Notes: generated from the sequence alone by a model not told the origin. A DNA stretch of 64,000 bases from Rugalucina vietnamica (GCA_964017185.1 OZ024870.1:23459621-23523620); one strand, 5' to 3'. Shown: positions 22,999 through 36,522, counted from the stretch's first letter. Program-made: numbers and translations.

Positions 22999-24166
22999 TA
23001 ACGCCTTATCACGCCTTCTTCACCCAGCTAATATCTATAAGCAGATAGGTGTTCCCCACCAAAGGCACCCCTTATCTCAAGCCACATTCTATGATATTAA
23101 ATTGTAGACTGCTGAGTGCAACCTTGATATTGACATATTAATTATATACTCTGCTAGCTAGACCACAAAGCCTCATAGAAATAGTATACCGATTTTTTTT
23201 AGAAAATCCCCTTTTAAATCTGTTGAGAGTATAATCCCCTGCACCTTAAATATGCCCTAAGTTTTACCATGAATCTTTCTCTTCAGTTATGAATACCAAA
23301 GGTATGAAAAATTGTAACTTCAGGGGTAAAAGTTATAATAAAATGCTGACTGTTGTTTTTTTAGTAAACTAGTTAGCATAGGAGTACTATGTGATGTATT
23401 GATTTGTGCTTGTGCCTGATTGTACAATACATATAAATAATGTTTAGATACCGAGCGAGCGAAGCGAGCGAGGAAAAATATGTAGCACCATATAAATTGC
23501 CAGATTTTGCATTAACGTTCTTAGTGCTGCCTTGTTTTTGATTGCAAAAGACACTTTCATTATGTTCTGTAATATAAAAAGGCAAGATGATGCCCATCCA
23601 CAGAAAAACGTATCATTATAGGATTGAAAAATACATAATAAGGACAAAGTGGGGTAATAGAATGAAAAGAAAATACATGTACATGTACATATACATAAGC
23701 AAACAAAAGAGTGAAATAGTATCTGGCTCAGTAAACATCCAGAATGATTGAATTTATATTTGTCTCTGCCTTCAAATGACACATTTCTTTTTCAATTGGT
23801 CCTTGAGGTGAGTCCCTACATGCTTGGCTTCCAGACAGATGTCTTTCCAAACATTCAAGGATTTCTGAAATATGAATACAACATTTGAACAAAGTCGGGT
23901 CTGGGGGCGTCCAGACCCCAGAAAAAAATGAAATTCTGGAATGTCAGGGAGGCCATCTAAGGCAATTCCATAACCAAATTTTAGCATATTCATTATTCTT
24001 TAAAATGTTATTATTCACTATTATTATATTACTCTGCTAGTCATTAAAAATTTACATTTATTCATTATTCTTTAGGACCTCATTATTCACTAATCATTAA
24101 TTTTTTTGCTCTTTATTCACTCTCATTAAAAATTTCATTAATCATTATACCCCATCCAGACCCTCC
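22877..24166. mobile_element. Foldback element FB6 (ATTCACT / ATTAAAA words) inserted in an F-type MITE
   Basis: Ends GGAGGGTCTGGATGGGG and CCCCATCCAGACCCTCC. Both arms are built of repeated TTATTCACT and CATTAAAAATTT words. Flanked by TTTA on both sides (22873-22876, 24167-24170). The two halves of an F-type MITE continue outside: GGTACAC on the left, GAACCTAACGAGTACCCACA on the right. No transposase seen within. Confidence 0.78.
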
Positions 24167-24306
24167 TTTAGAACCTAACGAGTACCCACACTCTATGTTT
24201 TGGATCAAAAGTAATAAAAATAGGTATACCCCTGTAAACCCAAGTTTTGCTGTATAAAAGTTGGGTACGAGTGGGTATACTTTTCATGGACATGTTTTCC
24301 TGATAA
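24167..24306. mobile_element. Right half of the F-type MITE split by FB6
   Basis: TTTAGAACCTAACGAGTACC, CATGTTTTCCTGAT end; symmetric arm type. Confidence 0.75.
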
Positions 24307-24555
24307 CTGATATCCATCGGTGTTCCGTTGGAACTCCCCACACGATATATTGAGCCCTTGGTCGAAAATGAAAATTCAACAAAAAAGCAAAGAAACTTAT
24401 GTTAGATCTTTTCTGGCATATATGAAATAAATTATAAATATTCTAGTTGTTAAACTACGCAGAATTACAAAATACTTCATTATTTCAAGGATGCCTATAA
24501 ATAGATCAGGGGAGACTTTTGTAGAATTAATGACTCAATGTCGAAAATCGTTTTT

Positions 24556-26470
24556 AGCTCACCTGAGCCGAAGGCTCATAGGTGAGCTTATAGTATACCC
24601 ATGCTCCGGCGTCCGTCCGTCCGTCCGTCCGTCCGTCGTCCACTATTTCAAAGATCTTCTTCTCTGAAACCGCTGGGCCGATTGTTCTCATATTACACAT
24701 ACACCATCTACAGGTAGGGGGAAAGAATAATTGTGTTTTTTGTTTTGATCGGATAAGGACTCTGGTTGCTATGGCAACTTATGCTTCCCATAGACTTATA
24801 ATGGAAAAAAGTGAAAATTGCCAGTTTTTGCTGTCTTGTTGGAGATATTTGAATTTTGTTTTTGCAGAAATGTTTATTGAGTAGTCCTCTACGTTTCATG
24901 TGACTTTTGTCCTAATCCTTCATTTTGATTGGTTGCAGGGGCCCCATATAGGGCAAAATTTCGAAAAACATTCAAAAATCTTCTTCTCAGAAACTGTCAA
25001 GGGGATTAAGCTTGTACTTTGTATACATGTTCTTGACAGTGGCCTCTACATAATTTGTGTTTTTTATTCCAGGCGGATAAGAAGTCTGGTTGCTATGGCA
25101 ACTTAAAGTTTCCATAGACTTATAATGGGAAAAGTGGAAATTGGCTATTTTTCCACTAAAATTGCAGACATTTGAATTTTGTTTTTGCAGAAATGTTTAT
25201 TGAGTAGTGTTTGACGTTTCTTGCGAGTTTTATCCTAATCCTTTATTTTGATTGGTTGCTGGGGCCCCATAAAGGGCAAAATTTTGAAAAAAACATTCAA
25301 AAATCTTCTCCTCGGAAACTGTCAAGTGGATGAATCCTGTACTTTGTACACATGTTCCTGACAGTAGCCTCTACATAATTTGTGTTTTTTATTCCAGTCG
25401 GATAAGAACTCTGGTTGCTATGGTAACTTTAAGTTTCCATAGACTTATAATGGGAAAAGTGGAAAGTAGCAATTTTTTGAAAACTATTGCAGCCTGAGAT
25501 CTGAAAAGTGGTAGATGCAAACAACTAATGGATTAGATGAAGGTTTATGATTAATTTAGGTCAAGGTCATCTCTTGACCTTGGCCAGTCTGTCGTCCATA
25601 CACACTTTTCAAAGATTTTTTTCTCTGAAACCACTTGGCCAATCAAAGCCAAATTTTATATGAAGCATTTATAGGAAGTGGGAACCAATGTTTATATAAA
25701 TAATCCAGGTCACATGACCAAGATGGCCGCCATGCCCATATATGGTAAAAACCCTTAAAATATCTTCTTCTCCAGAACCGGTGAACCGATTTCAACAAAA
25801 CTTTGCATGAAGTATGGATGACTCAAGTACTACAATGCATATATAAATCATGACCCTGTGGTGACCTTGACCTATTTTATGGCAAAGTCAACATAGGTCG
25901 TCAATGCATTTGAATGGGGAAAACTTTTAAAATGTCATTTTAAGTAAAAGTCTTGCAGGAAATGGGCAGTAAGACTGAATTTTAATGATTCTGAAAAAAA
26001 AAATAAATGGACTGCAGGGGCTCATCTGCTTTTAAAATGTTATTTGAAGGGGAAAATCAGCAGGAAATTGGCAAATGGACAGAATATTGATTATTCTGAA
26101 AAAAGAAAATGGCCCAAGGGTATCATCTGCCCCTGCACTGGGGTTAAATACCATAAGAGCCGCGACTCAAGAAAACCGGTCTTCGGGGTTTCCGACCAGG
26201 TCCGACACAAACTGGCCTGTACAGTCACAGGAGCAGGCTAGAAGCTTGAAATTTCGGATATAAGAAGAAGAGGGAATATACTATCCGTGTAGCGAAAACA
26301 AAGGCGCTGATCAGCTTCGCGGTTACCGCGAAGCTGATCTGCGCCTTTGTTTTCGCATAGGCAAAAATCCCGTTTTCTCACGATGCGGCTCATAATATTC
26401 AAATATGTTTATTGGTATATGAAGCAGATCTCAGGTGAGCGTTTACAGGACCATTGGTCCTCTGGTTTTT
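24556..26470 (-). mobile_element. GCTCACCTGAGCC-family element, copy C
   Basis: Begins AGCTCACCTGAGCCGAAGG, CCGTCCGTCC run, three tandem units with GGTTGCTATGGCAACTT, then CATGGCGGCCAT-type units in reverse. It ends TCAGGTGAGCGTTTACAGGA and GGACCATTGGTCCTCTGGT. An M-type MITE (26157-26392) sits near its end. Confidence 0.75.
26157..26392. mobile_element. M-type hairpin MITE
   Basis: GAGCCGCGACTCAAGAAAAC to CCGTTTTCTCACGATGCGGC. Nested in GCTCACC copy C. Confidence 0.88.
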
Positions 26471-27335
26471 TATGTTAATTTAAACATTGTAGGCAAGTTC
26501 ATGTTTTTACCGCAAGATGTTTGCTATTGGTACAAATTCTTAACAAAAATAGCATGATTATCACAAACATAACGCAACTACAAGTAATTGAATTGGAGTG
26601 CAGGTTAGCCAGCTGATCTAATACTACGCTGCATAGACATATCACTAAAAACATCGTTTCTATAGCATTGGAATGTTGGTTATTCTATTTTGAGATTTTA
26701 TATATAGTCAAGTCAATTTTATTAGGTTCTCAGTTCACATTATGTAGCAAATGAGCAAACATATATACACCACATCACATATATTGAAAAGAAAGTTAAA
26801 GATGAAATAAAGTGAGTCGAAAATGGTTATATTTGAATTATAATTATTATAACTGATGACACGACTCTTCTTATTATGCTTTGAAATCAAGCCTTGTCAT
26901 AAATAGGTTTGTAAGAAATAAGTTTATCCTGTAAGGTACGAATAGACAAATCTGTCCCTCGAATCACAGTAAAGCATCACTCAGCAGAGTCTACATGTAC
27001 ATGTATGTCAAAATGATCCTATGGCCGGTTTTGTTTATCCTACACTCATCAGATTCTTACAGTCTTTTGCATCAAACATTGTCCCGTTTCTTACATATCT
27101 TGACTTGTAACATGTAACATATATTCTAAGACTAGGTAATAAGAGGGAAATAAAATGTCATTGCCGATGTTAAATAAGAGAAGGTATAACAGCGATTTTT
27201 TTATAAACCATGCTACAAAATATGCACACTAGAAAAAAGTTAGGGAGCGCCTGACTTTTAAAGATTAGTGCTGCTTTTCATTTGGAATCCCGAAATATTA
27301 TTTCGACTTGTACGTAAAATATTGATCAAGTTGAA
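26471..27335. other. AT-rich intergenic stretch, nothing recognised
   Basis: No coding frame, hairpin or repeat unit was seen apart from a short TACATGTACATGTA word near 26995. Confidence 0.5.
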
Positions 27336-29165
27336 GTACCAGAGGACCAATGGTCCTATAAATGCTCACCTAAGATCTGGGATATGCCATCTAAGCTGAC
27401 CTTGCCATAAAATAGGTCATCCCGGGGTCATGATTTATACAAACTTTGTAAAGCTCTATTCACTGATGCTTCAGGCAAAGTTTCAAAATCATAGGTCTTC
27501 CGGTTCTGAACAATAAGAGTTATAAAGGTTTTTGCTACATGTATTTATAGCAATGACCGCCATCTTGGTCACGTGACCTGAACCATTTATATTAACTTTC
27601 ATTCCCCTTTCCAAACGATGCGCCACATAAACTTTGGCTTTGACTGGCCAAGCGGTTTCAGAGAAGATGTTTGAAAAGTATGGTCATAAACATGTATATA
27701 GCCCCGGGGCAGGGGCAGACAATCCCCTGAAGACATTTTTTTTTCATAAGCATAAATCTTCTGTCCATTTGCATACTCCCAGCAAGGTTCCCCCCATTAA
27801 ATTACATTTTACTTATTTTCCCCATTCAAATGCATGGGCAACCTATGTTGGCCTTGCCATAAAATAGGTCAAGGTCATCTCAAGGTCATGACTTATATAA
27901 ATTTTGTAGAGCTCCTCTCCCTAATGCTTGATGCCAATTTTCAAAATCATAGGTCTTCTGGTTCTGAAGAAGAAGATTTTTAAAGGTTTTTGCTTTTTAT
28001 AGCCATGGTGGCCATCTTGGTCATGTGACCTTGACCATTCATATTAACTTTCATTCTTACTTCCTAAGAATGCTCCACACGAAGTTTGGCTTTGATTGGC
28101 CAAACGGTATCAGAGAAGAATATCTTTGAATATTATGGCAATCAAATATTGCCTCGGGGTGGGGCAGACCTATCCCTGGGGTATATTTATATTTAGAATC
28201 ATAAATCTTCAGTCCATTTGCCCTTTTCCATAAAGTTTTTCCCTTCAAAAGACATTTTGACAATTACATGGTCGCCCTATGTTGACCTTGTAATAAGATA
28301 GGTCAATGTCATCCCAGGGCCATGATTTATATAAACTTTGTAGAGCTCCTTCCCCTGATGCTTCATGTAAAGTTTCAAAATCATAAGCATTCTGGTTCTG
28401 GACAAGAAGATTTTTAAAGGTTTTTGCTACTTATAGGCATGGCGGCCATCTTGGTCATGTGACCTAGACTATTTGCATAAACTGTCATTCCCCCATCCCA
28501 AGGATACTACACAAATGATAAAATTTGGCTTTGATTGGTCGAGCGGTTACCAGAAAATTAAGTTTCTTGTACATAAAAAGGCAATAGAATATGTTTAAAA
28601 TAAAGAATTTAATTTGTAAATGACCTTTGGCCAAAGTCGAGAAATGACCTTGACCTTTAATACTCACAACACTTCATTAGCTCAACATGGTGTCTGTATC
28701 TACCAACTTTCAGGTCACCAACTACAAAACTTCCCGAAAAATTCAAAATTTTCAATTTTTTCATTGAAAGGCCTATGTAACCAGAATTGACCTTGTCGTA
28801 AAATAGGTCAAGGTCAACCGAAGGTCATGATTTATATAAACTATGATAGGCCAGAGTCCCCGATGCTACACACCAAGTGTCATTGAAATCGATCCACTGG
28901 TTCCAGAGAAGAAGATTTTTTTTATGGTTTTTAACATATATTGCTATGGCGGCCATCTTGGTCATGTGACCTGGACCATTTATAGAAACATTAGTTCCCC
29001 CTTCCTAAGGATGCTCCATATGAAGTCTGGCTTTGATTGGCCAAGCGGTTTCAGAGGAGAAGATCTTTGAAATTGTGGACAGACGACGGACGGACGACGG
29101 GCGGACGCCGGATCATGGCCATCTTATAAGCTCACCTTGTGAGCCTTCGGCTCAGATAAGCTAAC
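27336..29165 (+). mobile_element. GCTCACCTGAGCC-family element, copy D
   Basis: Begins ACCAGAGGACCAATGGTCCT. Four or so tandem units with CATGGCGGCCATCTTG and ATAGGTCAAGGTCA. CGGACGG run at about 29085 and terminal TCACCTTGTGAGCCTTCGG. Same orientation as copy A. Confidence 0.75.
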
Positions 29166-29230
29166 AAATGCTAATCAAGCATTGCTGATTCGCCGTTTAT
29201 GATCGCTAATACACTGAAAACTGTCAAACA

Positions 29231-29995
29231 ATAAAGTTACATGTAGTAAAATACATGTAACACTGATTAAGAAGTATGGCCATAGGGGGCAAAAAAACTG
29301 CCGATAGGTTATTATTGTGATTTACGAAGCTATTTTGGTTTATCGTAAGCGGCAAAGAATAAAGTTACATGTAGTAAAATACGTGTAACACTGATTAAGA
29401 AGTATGGCCATAGGGGGCAAAAAAAGCCGATAGGTTATTATTGTGATTTATGGAGCTATTTTGGTGTATCGTAAGCGGCAAAGAATAAAGTTACATGTAT
29501 ATAGTAAAATGCATGTAACACTGATTAAGAAGTATGGCCATAGGGGGCAAAAAACCGCCGATAGGTTATTATTTTGATTTATGGAACTATTTTGGTTTAT
29601 CGTAAGCGGCAAAGAATAAAGTTACATGTAGTAAAATACATGTAACACTGATTAAGAAGTATGGCCATAGGGGGCAAAAAACCGCCGATAGGTTATTATT
29701 GTGATTTATGGAGCTATTTTGGTTTATCGTAAGCGGCAAAGAATAAAGTTACATGTAGTAAAATACATGTAACACTGATTAAGAAGTATGGCCATAGGGG
29801 GTAAAAAAACCGCCGATAGGTTATTATTGTGATTTATGGAGCTATTTTGGTTTATCGTAAGCGGCAAAGAATAAAGTTACATGAAGTAAAATACATGTAA
29901 CACTGATTAAGAAGTATGGCCATAGGGGGCAAAAAACCGCCGATAGGTTATTATTGTGATTTATGGAGCTATTTTGGTTTATAGTAACATTGTAG
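29231..29995 (+). repeat. Tandem array, six copies of about 127 bp
   Basis: ATAAAGTTACATGTAG starts at 29231, 29359, 29485, 29616, 29743 and 29871. Each unit has AAGTATGGCCATAGGGGGCA, CGCCGATAGG and GGTTTATCGTAAGCGGCAAA, with only a few differences. Each also holds a TTACATG...CATGTAA inverted word. Confidence 0.92.
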
Positions 29996-30735
29996 GACAA
30001 TATAATGAACACGCAGTGATCTGAATTATCCATGACATCCGTGAGCATTGACCACGACTGGAGTGAACCTCGCCATATCACAATCGACTGTTTTGATGAT
30101 TTAGCCATGCATCTTTGACCTTATCGTGACTGTATATGGGTCATACATGTACTTATCAACTTTCAAAACTGGAAAGTGGCTATTTCTTCAAGATAAAACC
30201 CCAAAAAATAATAAAGGTGCTAATCTTTGTCAGGTAAAGTTTACTGCTACTGTATCATGACAATGATCATTACTATCCGTCGTCATACGGGCGGTTGGGG
30301 TTCGTTAGCCTTTGGTCGGCAACCCATCCATGAGTTTGCAAATCACAAACTTTCTAGCTGGGCAGGGGAATTCAATAAGATTTGCACGTCTCCTTATAAA
30401 CCTGAAATGGGTGCATGGGGCTCTACAGCTGTGTTTCATTTACATGCATCATTTCATGCCTATTTCTGTGTCTGCGTGTCTATCTAGCTGTGGTATCGGG
30501 TCGTTTCGGCCGTGAGTCGTTTCGGCCTTGAGTCGTTTCGGCCGTGAGTCGTTTCGGCCTGGGTCGTTTCGGCCTGAGTCGATTCGGCCCTATGTCGTTT
30601 CGGCCAATTTTGGTGAGTCGTTTCGGCCTGATTTTTATTCTATCCTAAAACATAATTTACAGAAGATTTTTATGTTTTACGAGGCTAGTTTACCTTGCAG
30701 TCAGTCTTGCAAGGGTGCTTGGTCTATTACAGGGT

Positions 30736-31023
<288 letters not shown>

Positions 31024-31149
31024 GATAATCATTAAATGCTAATGGGGACTTTTTATGAGACACTAAGAATATGTGAGGCTGGAACTGTGACTACAATTCT
31101 GTCAAAACCCATATTGTATCGTGTATTCACCATTTTTGCACTATTGGCT

Positions 31150-31262
31150 GGTTCCCAGCTTTAAAAAATCAATATTGGAAATACAGGTAACCAGAACCCC
31201 CCTGAGGGGGGTTCCTGGTTACCTGTTTTTCCAGTATTGATTTTTGTCAGCAGGAAACCAGC
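31150..31262. repeat. Hairpin inside FB3
   Basis: AATATTGGAAATACAGGTAACC pairs with GGTTACCTGTTTTTCCAGTATT across CCCCCCTGAGGGGGG (positions 31168-31245). Confidence 0.85.
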
Positions 31263-31980
31263 CGATAATGCAAAAATGGTGATAATATGTCAACAAAGAT
31301 TTCTATGCTCAAGAAGACCCAATTATCTTTGAGTTGATATAACCCTGATGACTCTCCATATGCTTTGGCCGAAACGACCCAGGTCCGAATCGACTCACCC
31401 AGAAAACTGGCCGAAACGACCCACCTACCAAGGCCGAAACGACCCATCCCCTAAATTGGCCGAAACGACCCAGGCCGAAACGACTCAGGCCGAAACAACC
31501 CAGGGCCGAAACGACCCGGATTCCTATCTGTCTGTCTTTCTACCTGTCTGTTTATCTTTCTTTCTTTTTTTCTTTACTTTGCGTAAATGTAATTGTTTTG
31601 TTTTCACTTTTCATTGTTTTGAATGTATAATTCAATGTATGCTATAACCATGTTTTTGAGGGCTCCAAGGAAGATTGGCTATGCTAATTGGGCTTCCCTG
31701 GTAAAATAAAGTATACTCAGAGGAAAAAGTTTAGTCTGTAACTTTGACCAGCTCGATTATTATAATGCCCAGCCGCTTGCCTAAGATGTGCCCCTCTATT
31801 AAATTTGCAAAGTCAATCTTTATCTAATTATGGCAAGAAAGTCTATCACTTCTTAATTTCGACAGAGTTATTGGCCTTTTTCGTAAAACATCATTTTTGT
31901 AATTACCCGATAAATGATCAAATCGGTGCTTTGATTAATAACGCTTTCTGAAATGGGTGGTTACCAGTGACAAAAATCCG

Positions 31981-31995
31981 AAAAAAAAAAAAAAG

Positions 31996-32025
<30 letters not shown>
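31981..32025 (+). repeat. Poly(A) tract
   Basis: About 45 bases, one G interruption. The surrounding 31520-32560 region holds a CTGT/CTTT-rich run, a TTAC tetranucleotide run at 32331-32372 and nothing coding. Confidence 0.85.
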
Positions 32026-32029
<4 letters not shown>

Positions 32030-32330
32030 TTCAAAATTCATCCACAGTATCGAGAAATAAGTCAAATATTCATTATTTTTAGATTACCTCCCTTTCATTT
32101 AAAACAAAAACGAAACTTGGTGTATGCACTGTGGCAAAACCACATGCGATATTTCAATCGTTTTTGTTTGAAATGTTATGTTTTATTCACAGTTTTATGA
32201 TGTTTTATGATCGGTAATTTTAATCCCAAACTATCGAGGGGTTTTGAAACCAAAGCGATTTAAACTGTCCCAATGGGATTTTACATGTATTTTCACTGAC
32301 TAAACTTTTGCCGGTGAGCATATATATATA

Positions 32331-32371
<41 letters not shown>

Positions 32372-32404
32372 TACAAGCAATTCATCTGGGAAAATTGTTA
32401 CAAA

Positions 32405-32465
32405 ATTAATTTGTTTGTGCTGAGGCTTAACGTCCAAGTCAACAAGTTTTCGGTCATGTCGGGAA
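32405..32465 (-). mobile_element. SINE tail fragment
   Basis: GAGGCTTAACGTCCAAGTCAAC, similar to GAGGTTTAACGCCCCAGTCAAC at about 49001 and AGGTTTAAGGTCCCAGTTAAC at about 53082. Confidence 0.45.
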
Positions 32466-32568
32466 AATTAAATCAGTGTGTTTCGACATGCCTAGTCCGT
32501 ATATACAAAGACTGTTTCGGTAGAGGGAGCGAAATAAATCAGCTTTTGATTCAACGGTAGCAACATTT

Positions 32569-32787
32569 GAGCCGTCTTGTAAGAAAACAAACAATGTGGT
32601 TTCCCAACAGGTCGTACATAAACCAAGCTGTATAAGGGCTGGAAAGTTTGGATTTAGAAAGAAGAGGCATTGTTCTATCCATGAAGAGAAACCAAAGGCG
32701 CTGATCAGCTTCGCAGTTACTGCGAAGCTGATCTGCGTCTTTGTTTCCGCATATATGCAGGTTGTTAGTTTTCTCATGAGGCGGCAC
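32569..32787. mobile_element. M-type hairpin MITE
   Basis: GAGCCGTCTTGTAAGAAAAC to TAGTTTTCTCATGAGGCGGC, with central GCTTCGCAGTTACTGCGAAG. Confidence 0.82.
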
Positions 32788-33023
32788 ATTTTGTGGAACA
32801 AGATGTAACGGCCATCTGTTGCAACTAAACCCGACTCCAGACGTCATGACCTGTGTCTTGCCGCCTCCGTGTACAGTTTGGTAAGGAGTGAGTAAGGTTG
32901 TCACTGCACACCTCTTCTCCGCCATAATCCCATTACATAGCGCACGCCATCTAGTTTTGCAGCACTCAAGCAGTCCAGGCCAACCTCAAGGATATGCAAG
33001 ACTCCTGGCTGAGAAAGAAAGCG

Positions 33024-33025
<2 letters not shown>

Positions 33026-33062
<37 letters not shown>
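33026..33062 (+). repeat. Poly(A) tract
   Basis: 37 A residues; flanks not recognised. Confidence 0.9.
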
Positions 33063-33065
<3 letters not shown>

Positions 33066-33439
33066 GGAAAGTTGGACAGAACACTTCCAATAGTGTGCTC
33101 AATCATCTATCAAGTATCAATGACGTGGACAGAATATTTCCATCGGTATTCCGTTAAACCTCTCCATGTCATGGAAGTGGAACGAGGTACCGAAGTGGAG
33201 CGGAGTGACAGTTAGCCAGCTGATCTATCAATGGCGGTGATATCGACAGTCCGACAGATATCATGTGATGTTCTGGGCCCATGTGTTCAAAACTTCGTTA
33301 GAATGAATGTAGGAAAAAAAAGTCACAGGAAAAAAAGTCACGGAAAAAAGTCACAGATTTGGGTAGGAAAAAAAGTCACAGGAAAAAAAGTCTAAGAACT
33401 AGAAAATGTGTTTATGAAACACTATGCCCCCAACTCGTA

Positions 33440-33840
33440 CGTCACTTTCAAGATGTGACAATGTCCGAAATCTGAAAAGTTCAAATTGCCAAAAAAAAGT
33501 GACAAAAATTAATCTGAGGAGTATATCCCAACCACGTGCATATCTTCAAAGCATGGTCACAATGTATGTAGAGTTTCAAAAGTCTTGATTTTTAAACTGT
33601 ATGAGGAGTTGCGCACACAAGGTACCCTCTATCAATTCACTAAAATGCCGGAAAAATTGACTAAGTTCAAATTGTGAAAAAAAAAATAATGACAAAATAT
33701 AATCCGAGGATCATATCCAAATCATATGCATATCTTCAAAGCATGGTCACAACAACTGCAAAGTTTCAATAGAATCGGTATTAAACTGTAGGAGGAGTTG
33801 CGCACACAAGGTACCGTCTATCTATTCACTAAAACGCGGA
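33440..33840 (+). repeat. Imperfect tandem duplication, unit about 200 bp
   Basis: CATATCTTCAAAGCATGGTCACAA and GGAGTTGCGCACACAAGGTACC each occur twice (about 33538/33727 and 33605/33792). Confidence 0.7.
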
Positions 33841-33999
33841 AAATGACCTCCAAACAATATTTTTTATTCGACAAACCATTGTTGGAGCTGATCGTTTTCT
33901 TAAATAAAAAAATAAAAGCGTCTCGTGCGCAACAGAGCAGTATCTATATAGAGAAGTACTAAACCGTTATTCACAGCAGCATCGGTGAACAGTTTAACC

Positions 34000-34215
34000 C
34001 ATATTTGACGAATGGATTCGCCCATCATCATCTATTGGACGAGTCCACTTTCACTTTGAGGGGTCTTAAGAGTGATTTTTATTTTTTATCTCAATTTTCA
34101 ATGAAATTTCTTTGCGCAAACAGAATAGCCCCAGATAGGACGCCGCGTTCTGCGGCGTCACATCTGGGGCTTCCCTGTTTGCCTATGTTCCATAAAAGGG
34201 ACGCCAGGCTTATAT
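34000..34215 (+). repeat. Dispersed repeat with GCCGCG hairpin
   Basis: CCCATATTTGACGAATGGATT to AGCCCCAGATAGGACGCCGCG, hairpin with CGCGGCGTCACATCTGGGGCT-type complement at 34128-34176. A truncated copy is at 52278-52430. Confidence 0.65.
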
Positions 34216-34935
34216 GAGTTAAGCTATGCTTACACAGACCTTGCAACCGCTTTGCGACCTGGCCGCGACTGATTTTGTTGCAACTGATCCGCGACCGCTG
34301 AAACCTATGAAACCAAAATATGCCCATATTTGGAAAAGGATTAGAATCGCCGACCAGTCGGCGACCGGTCGCCGATTAGTCGGCGACCGATCGCCGTAGA
34401 CGTAAGATCTGTTTCCGATTTGACGAAATGATCGGCGACCAGTCGCCGACTAGTCGCCGACCAGTCGGTGTTTACAGTGTACAGGTGTATATACGAATTG
34501 CACAAGCTGCAGGAAGTCTTGGAACGCGCTGTATTATGGTTTACATTTTCAACATGGAGGTACCACATCAAATGCAGTTATTGCGTCTGCAGAGCGGGTT
34601 ACCGAGACTTAATACCCTATCAAGTGCTGCCTGGGAAAAGATGCAGATTTCAAAAAGAGGTGTTTTTCTTTCTTTTGCTCGATATTTTCAGCGATGTTGT
34701 TTGGCGCCTAGGGATCTCCATCGCCGAGCAGCTTATTGAATCTATGAATTCTCGTTTTTGATTCATCATGGTGGTGATCATAATTTATTTGTTTGTCCTT
34801 GATGATTTATTGGTTAGTTATAGAGTCTCCACGAGGACCGATCAACTAACTAAATGTTGTATGAACCACTGCATAAGCAGAGGGTGTGGTTGGGTACCCG
34901 TCAAACCGGTTTAAGTCCCCTGTAATTTTATCACT

Positions 34936-35974
34936 GCTGTCAAACTGTTGTGAGCATACCTAGCTTATACTCCTCCATACGTAGCTCATACTTGGCAACC
35001 CCGATACGCTATGTATACGTCACACATACGTCGTACATACGAAAGCACCGTAGCAGGTACGTAGCAGGTACGCTGTTGATACGTACCTTATACTCCTGAT
35101 ACGTCACACATTCCCTGATTTATATGCCTCGCAACCATGTCGCATGCACGGCATGCCTTTCGTATTCTGTTACGTATGTGTGGCGTTTCATCGAATATCT
35201 ACTGCATATCAGCGACGTACGTATGGCGTGACTCGCGTTTCAACGGCGAATGTTCTACGTACGTTCTACATGTACATACGTTTGCTGTGGATTATGTGTT
35301 TCGTATTTTGTGGCGTTCCAAGAGTATGCCTCTATATATGTAATTGTGTAATTAAAAATAGCTTTGTGTTCGTTTTCCACAGTCGTGGATCAGATGTTTC
35401 TAACGGCCCCGGGTGCCGTGTGGGGCTCTTTCAGGGCTACGTTCACGGTAGCCTCTGTATTTGTTGGAGACGTCTCACGAACACGATGGGGAGGTATTGG
35501 GATTGTTCCCCCCCCCCCCTCCCAATCGATCGCTTAATTTAGTGTTCATCTAGATTATTTTTGGTGGCATCTTCGACCTCTGATTATCAATAACTGTAAT
35601 GCGCGATTTGCACCGACAAAGCGAACACAACCGTTTGTTCACATAGGTTTTAAAACGCAATTGGTACAGAACAGATACGCCGCAGATAAGAATGGAACGT
35701 AGTGGATACGCCGTAGATACGTCACGGGTACGCTTCATACGCCAGACATATATCACACGTACGTAGCAAATACACCTTGATACGCCGTACATACGAAAGT
35801 GAAATTCCATATGAATACAGATGCATCCATCACTGATACGTCACGTAGCCGTAACATAACACTTATGTGGTACATGCGTCGCTTGAACTAATTGTGCCAA
35901 AGATCTCCACGTATCGAAATTCTCATAGATGCAGGAGCGATACGCCACTGATACTGTACGTGAAGGTGTGACAC
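34936..35974. mobile_element. Foldback element FB1 copy (CGTATC / ACGTAC words)
   Basis: Left end GCTGTCAAACTGTTG, right end AAGGTGTGACACATG. Arms are full of TACGTAGC, GATACGCC and CGTATC words. Right part GAACACAACCG matches the FB1 copy at 55.9-56.3 kb. Compared with the empty site at 20.3 kb it is flanked by TTA on both sides. Confidence 0.8.
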
Positions 35975-36522
35975 ATGTTTATATTACTGATCGTTCCAAA
36001 GCGATACTTCTGTTGTGGTTCTAATTATTTTATGTTCTGGTGTTGATTTTTGTGCTGTTTGCAGCTTATGTGCGTTTTCAAATTTTAGTTAAGGTCGGAC
36101 GGTAACTGAGCGGCCGCCTACTGTGAAATAGCTGCTCATTCGGCTTACTATTTCTTAGTATTAGTACCTGATTGTCAATTAAGTTTTTCCCATTTCTGTT
36201 TTTGGAGTGGGAATTTCTTTCTGATTGTTCGTTTCCTGATCATTCCCTGTTTTTACCTTTTCATTTTAAAAATGACGTGACTAGTCGCCGATTGATCGGC
36301 GACCTGTCGCCGACTAGTCGGCGATCAATCGTCGACAAGTCGGCGACCGATCGCCGAATAAATACACACTGTTATAATCGGCGACTGATGGGTGACCTGT
36401 CGCCGACTGGTGGCCGACCAGTTCGCGACCTTTGAAACCTCTTCGCGACTGAAATCAGTCGCGGCCAGTCTTTTCAAAAGACTGTCCGCGATTGACTTTA
36501 GTCGGCGACCGGTCGGCGACTT

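Noticed and set aside
34468-34761. 97-codon frame (CYSNTWR-like, cysteine-containing) inside FB2
   Set aside because: The homologous segment at 20.5-20.7 kb does not preserve the frame, so coding is unsupported.
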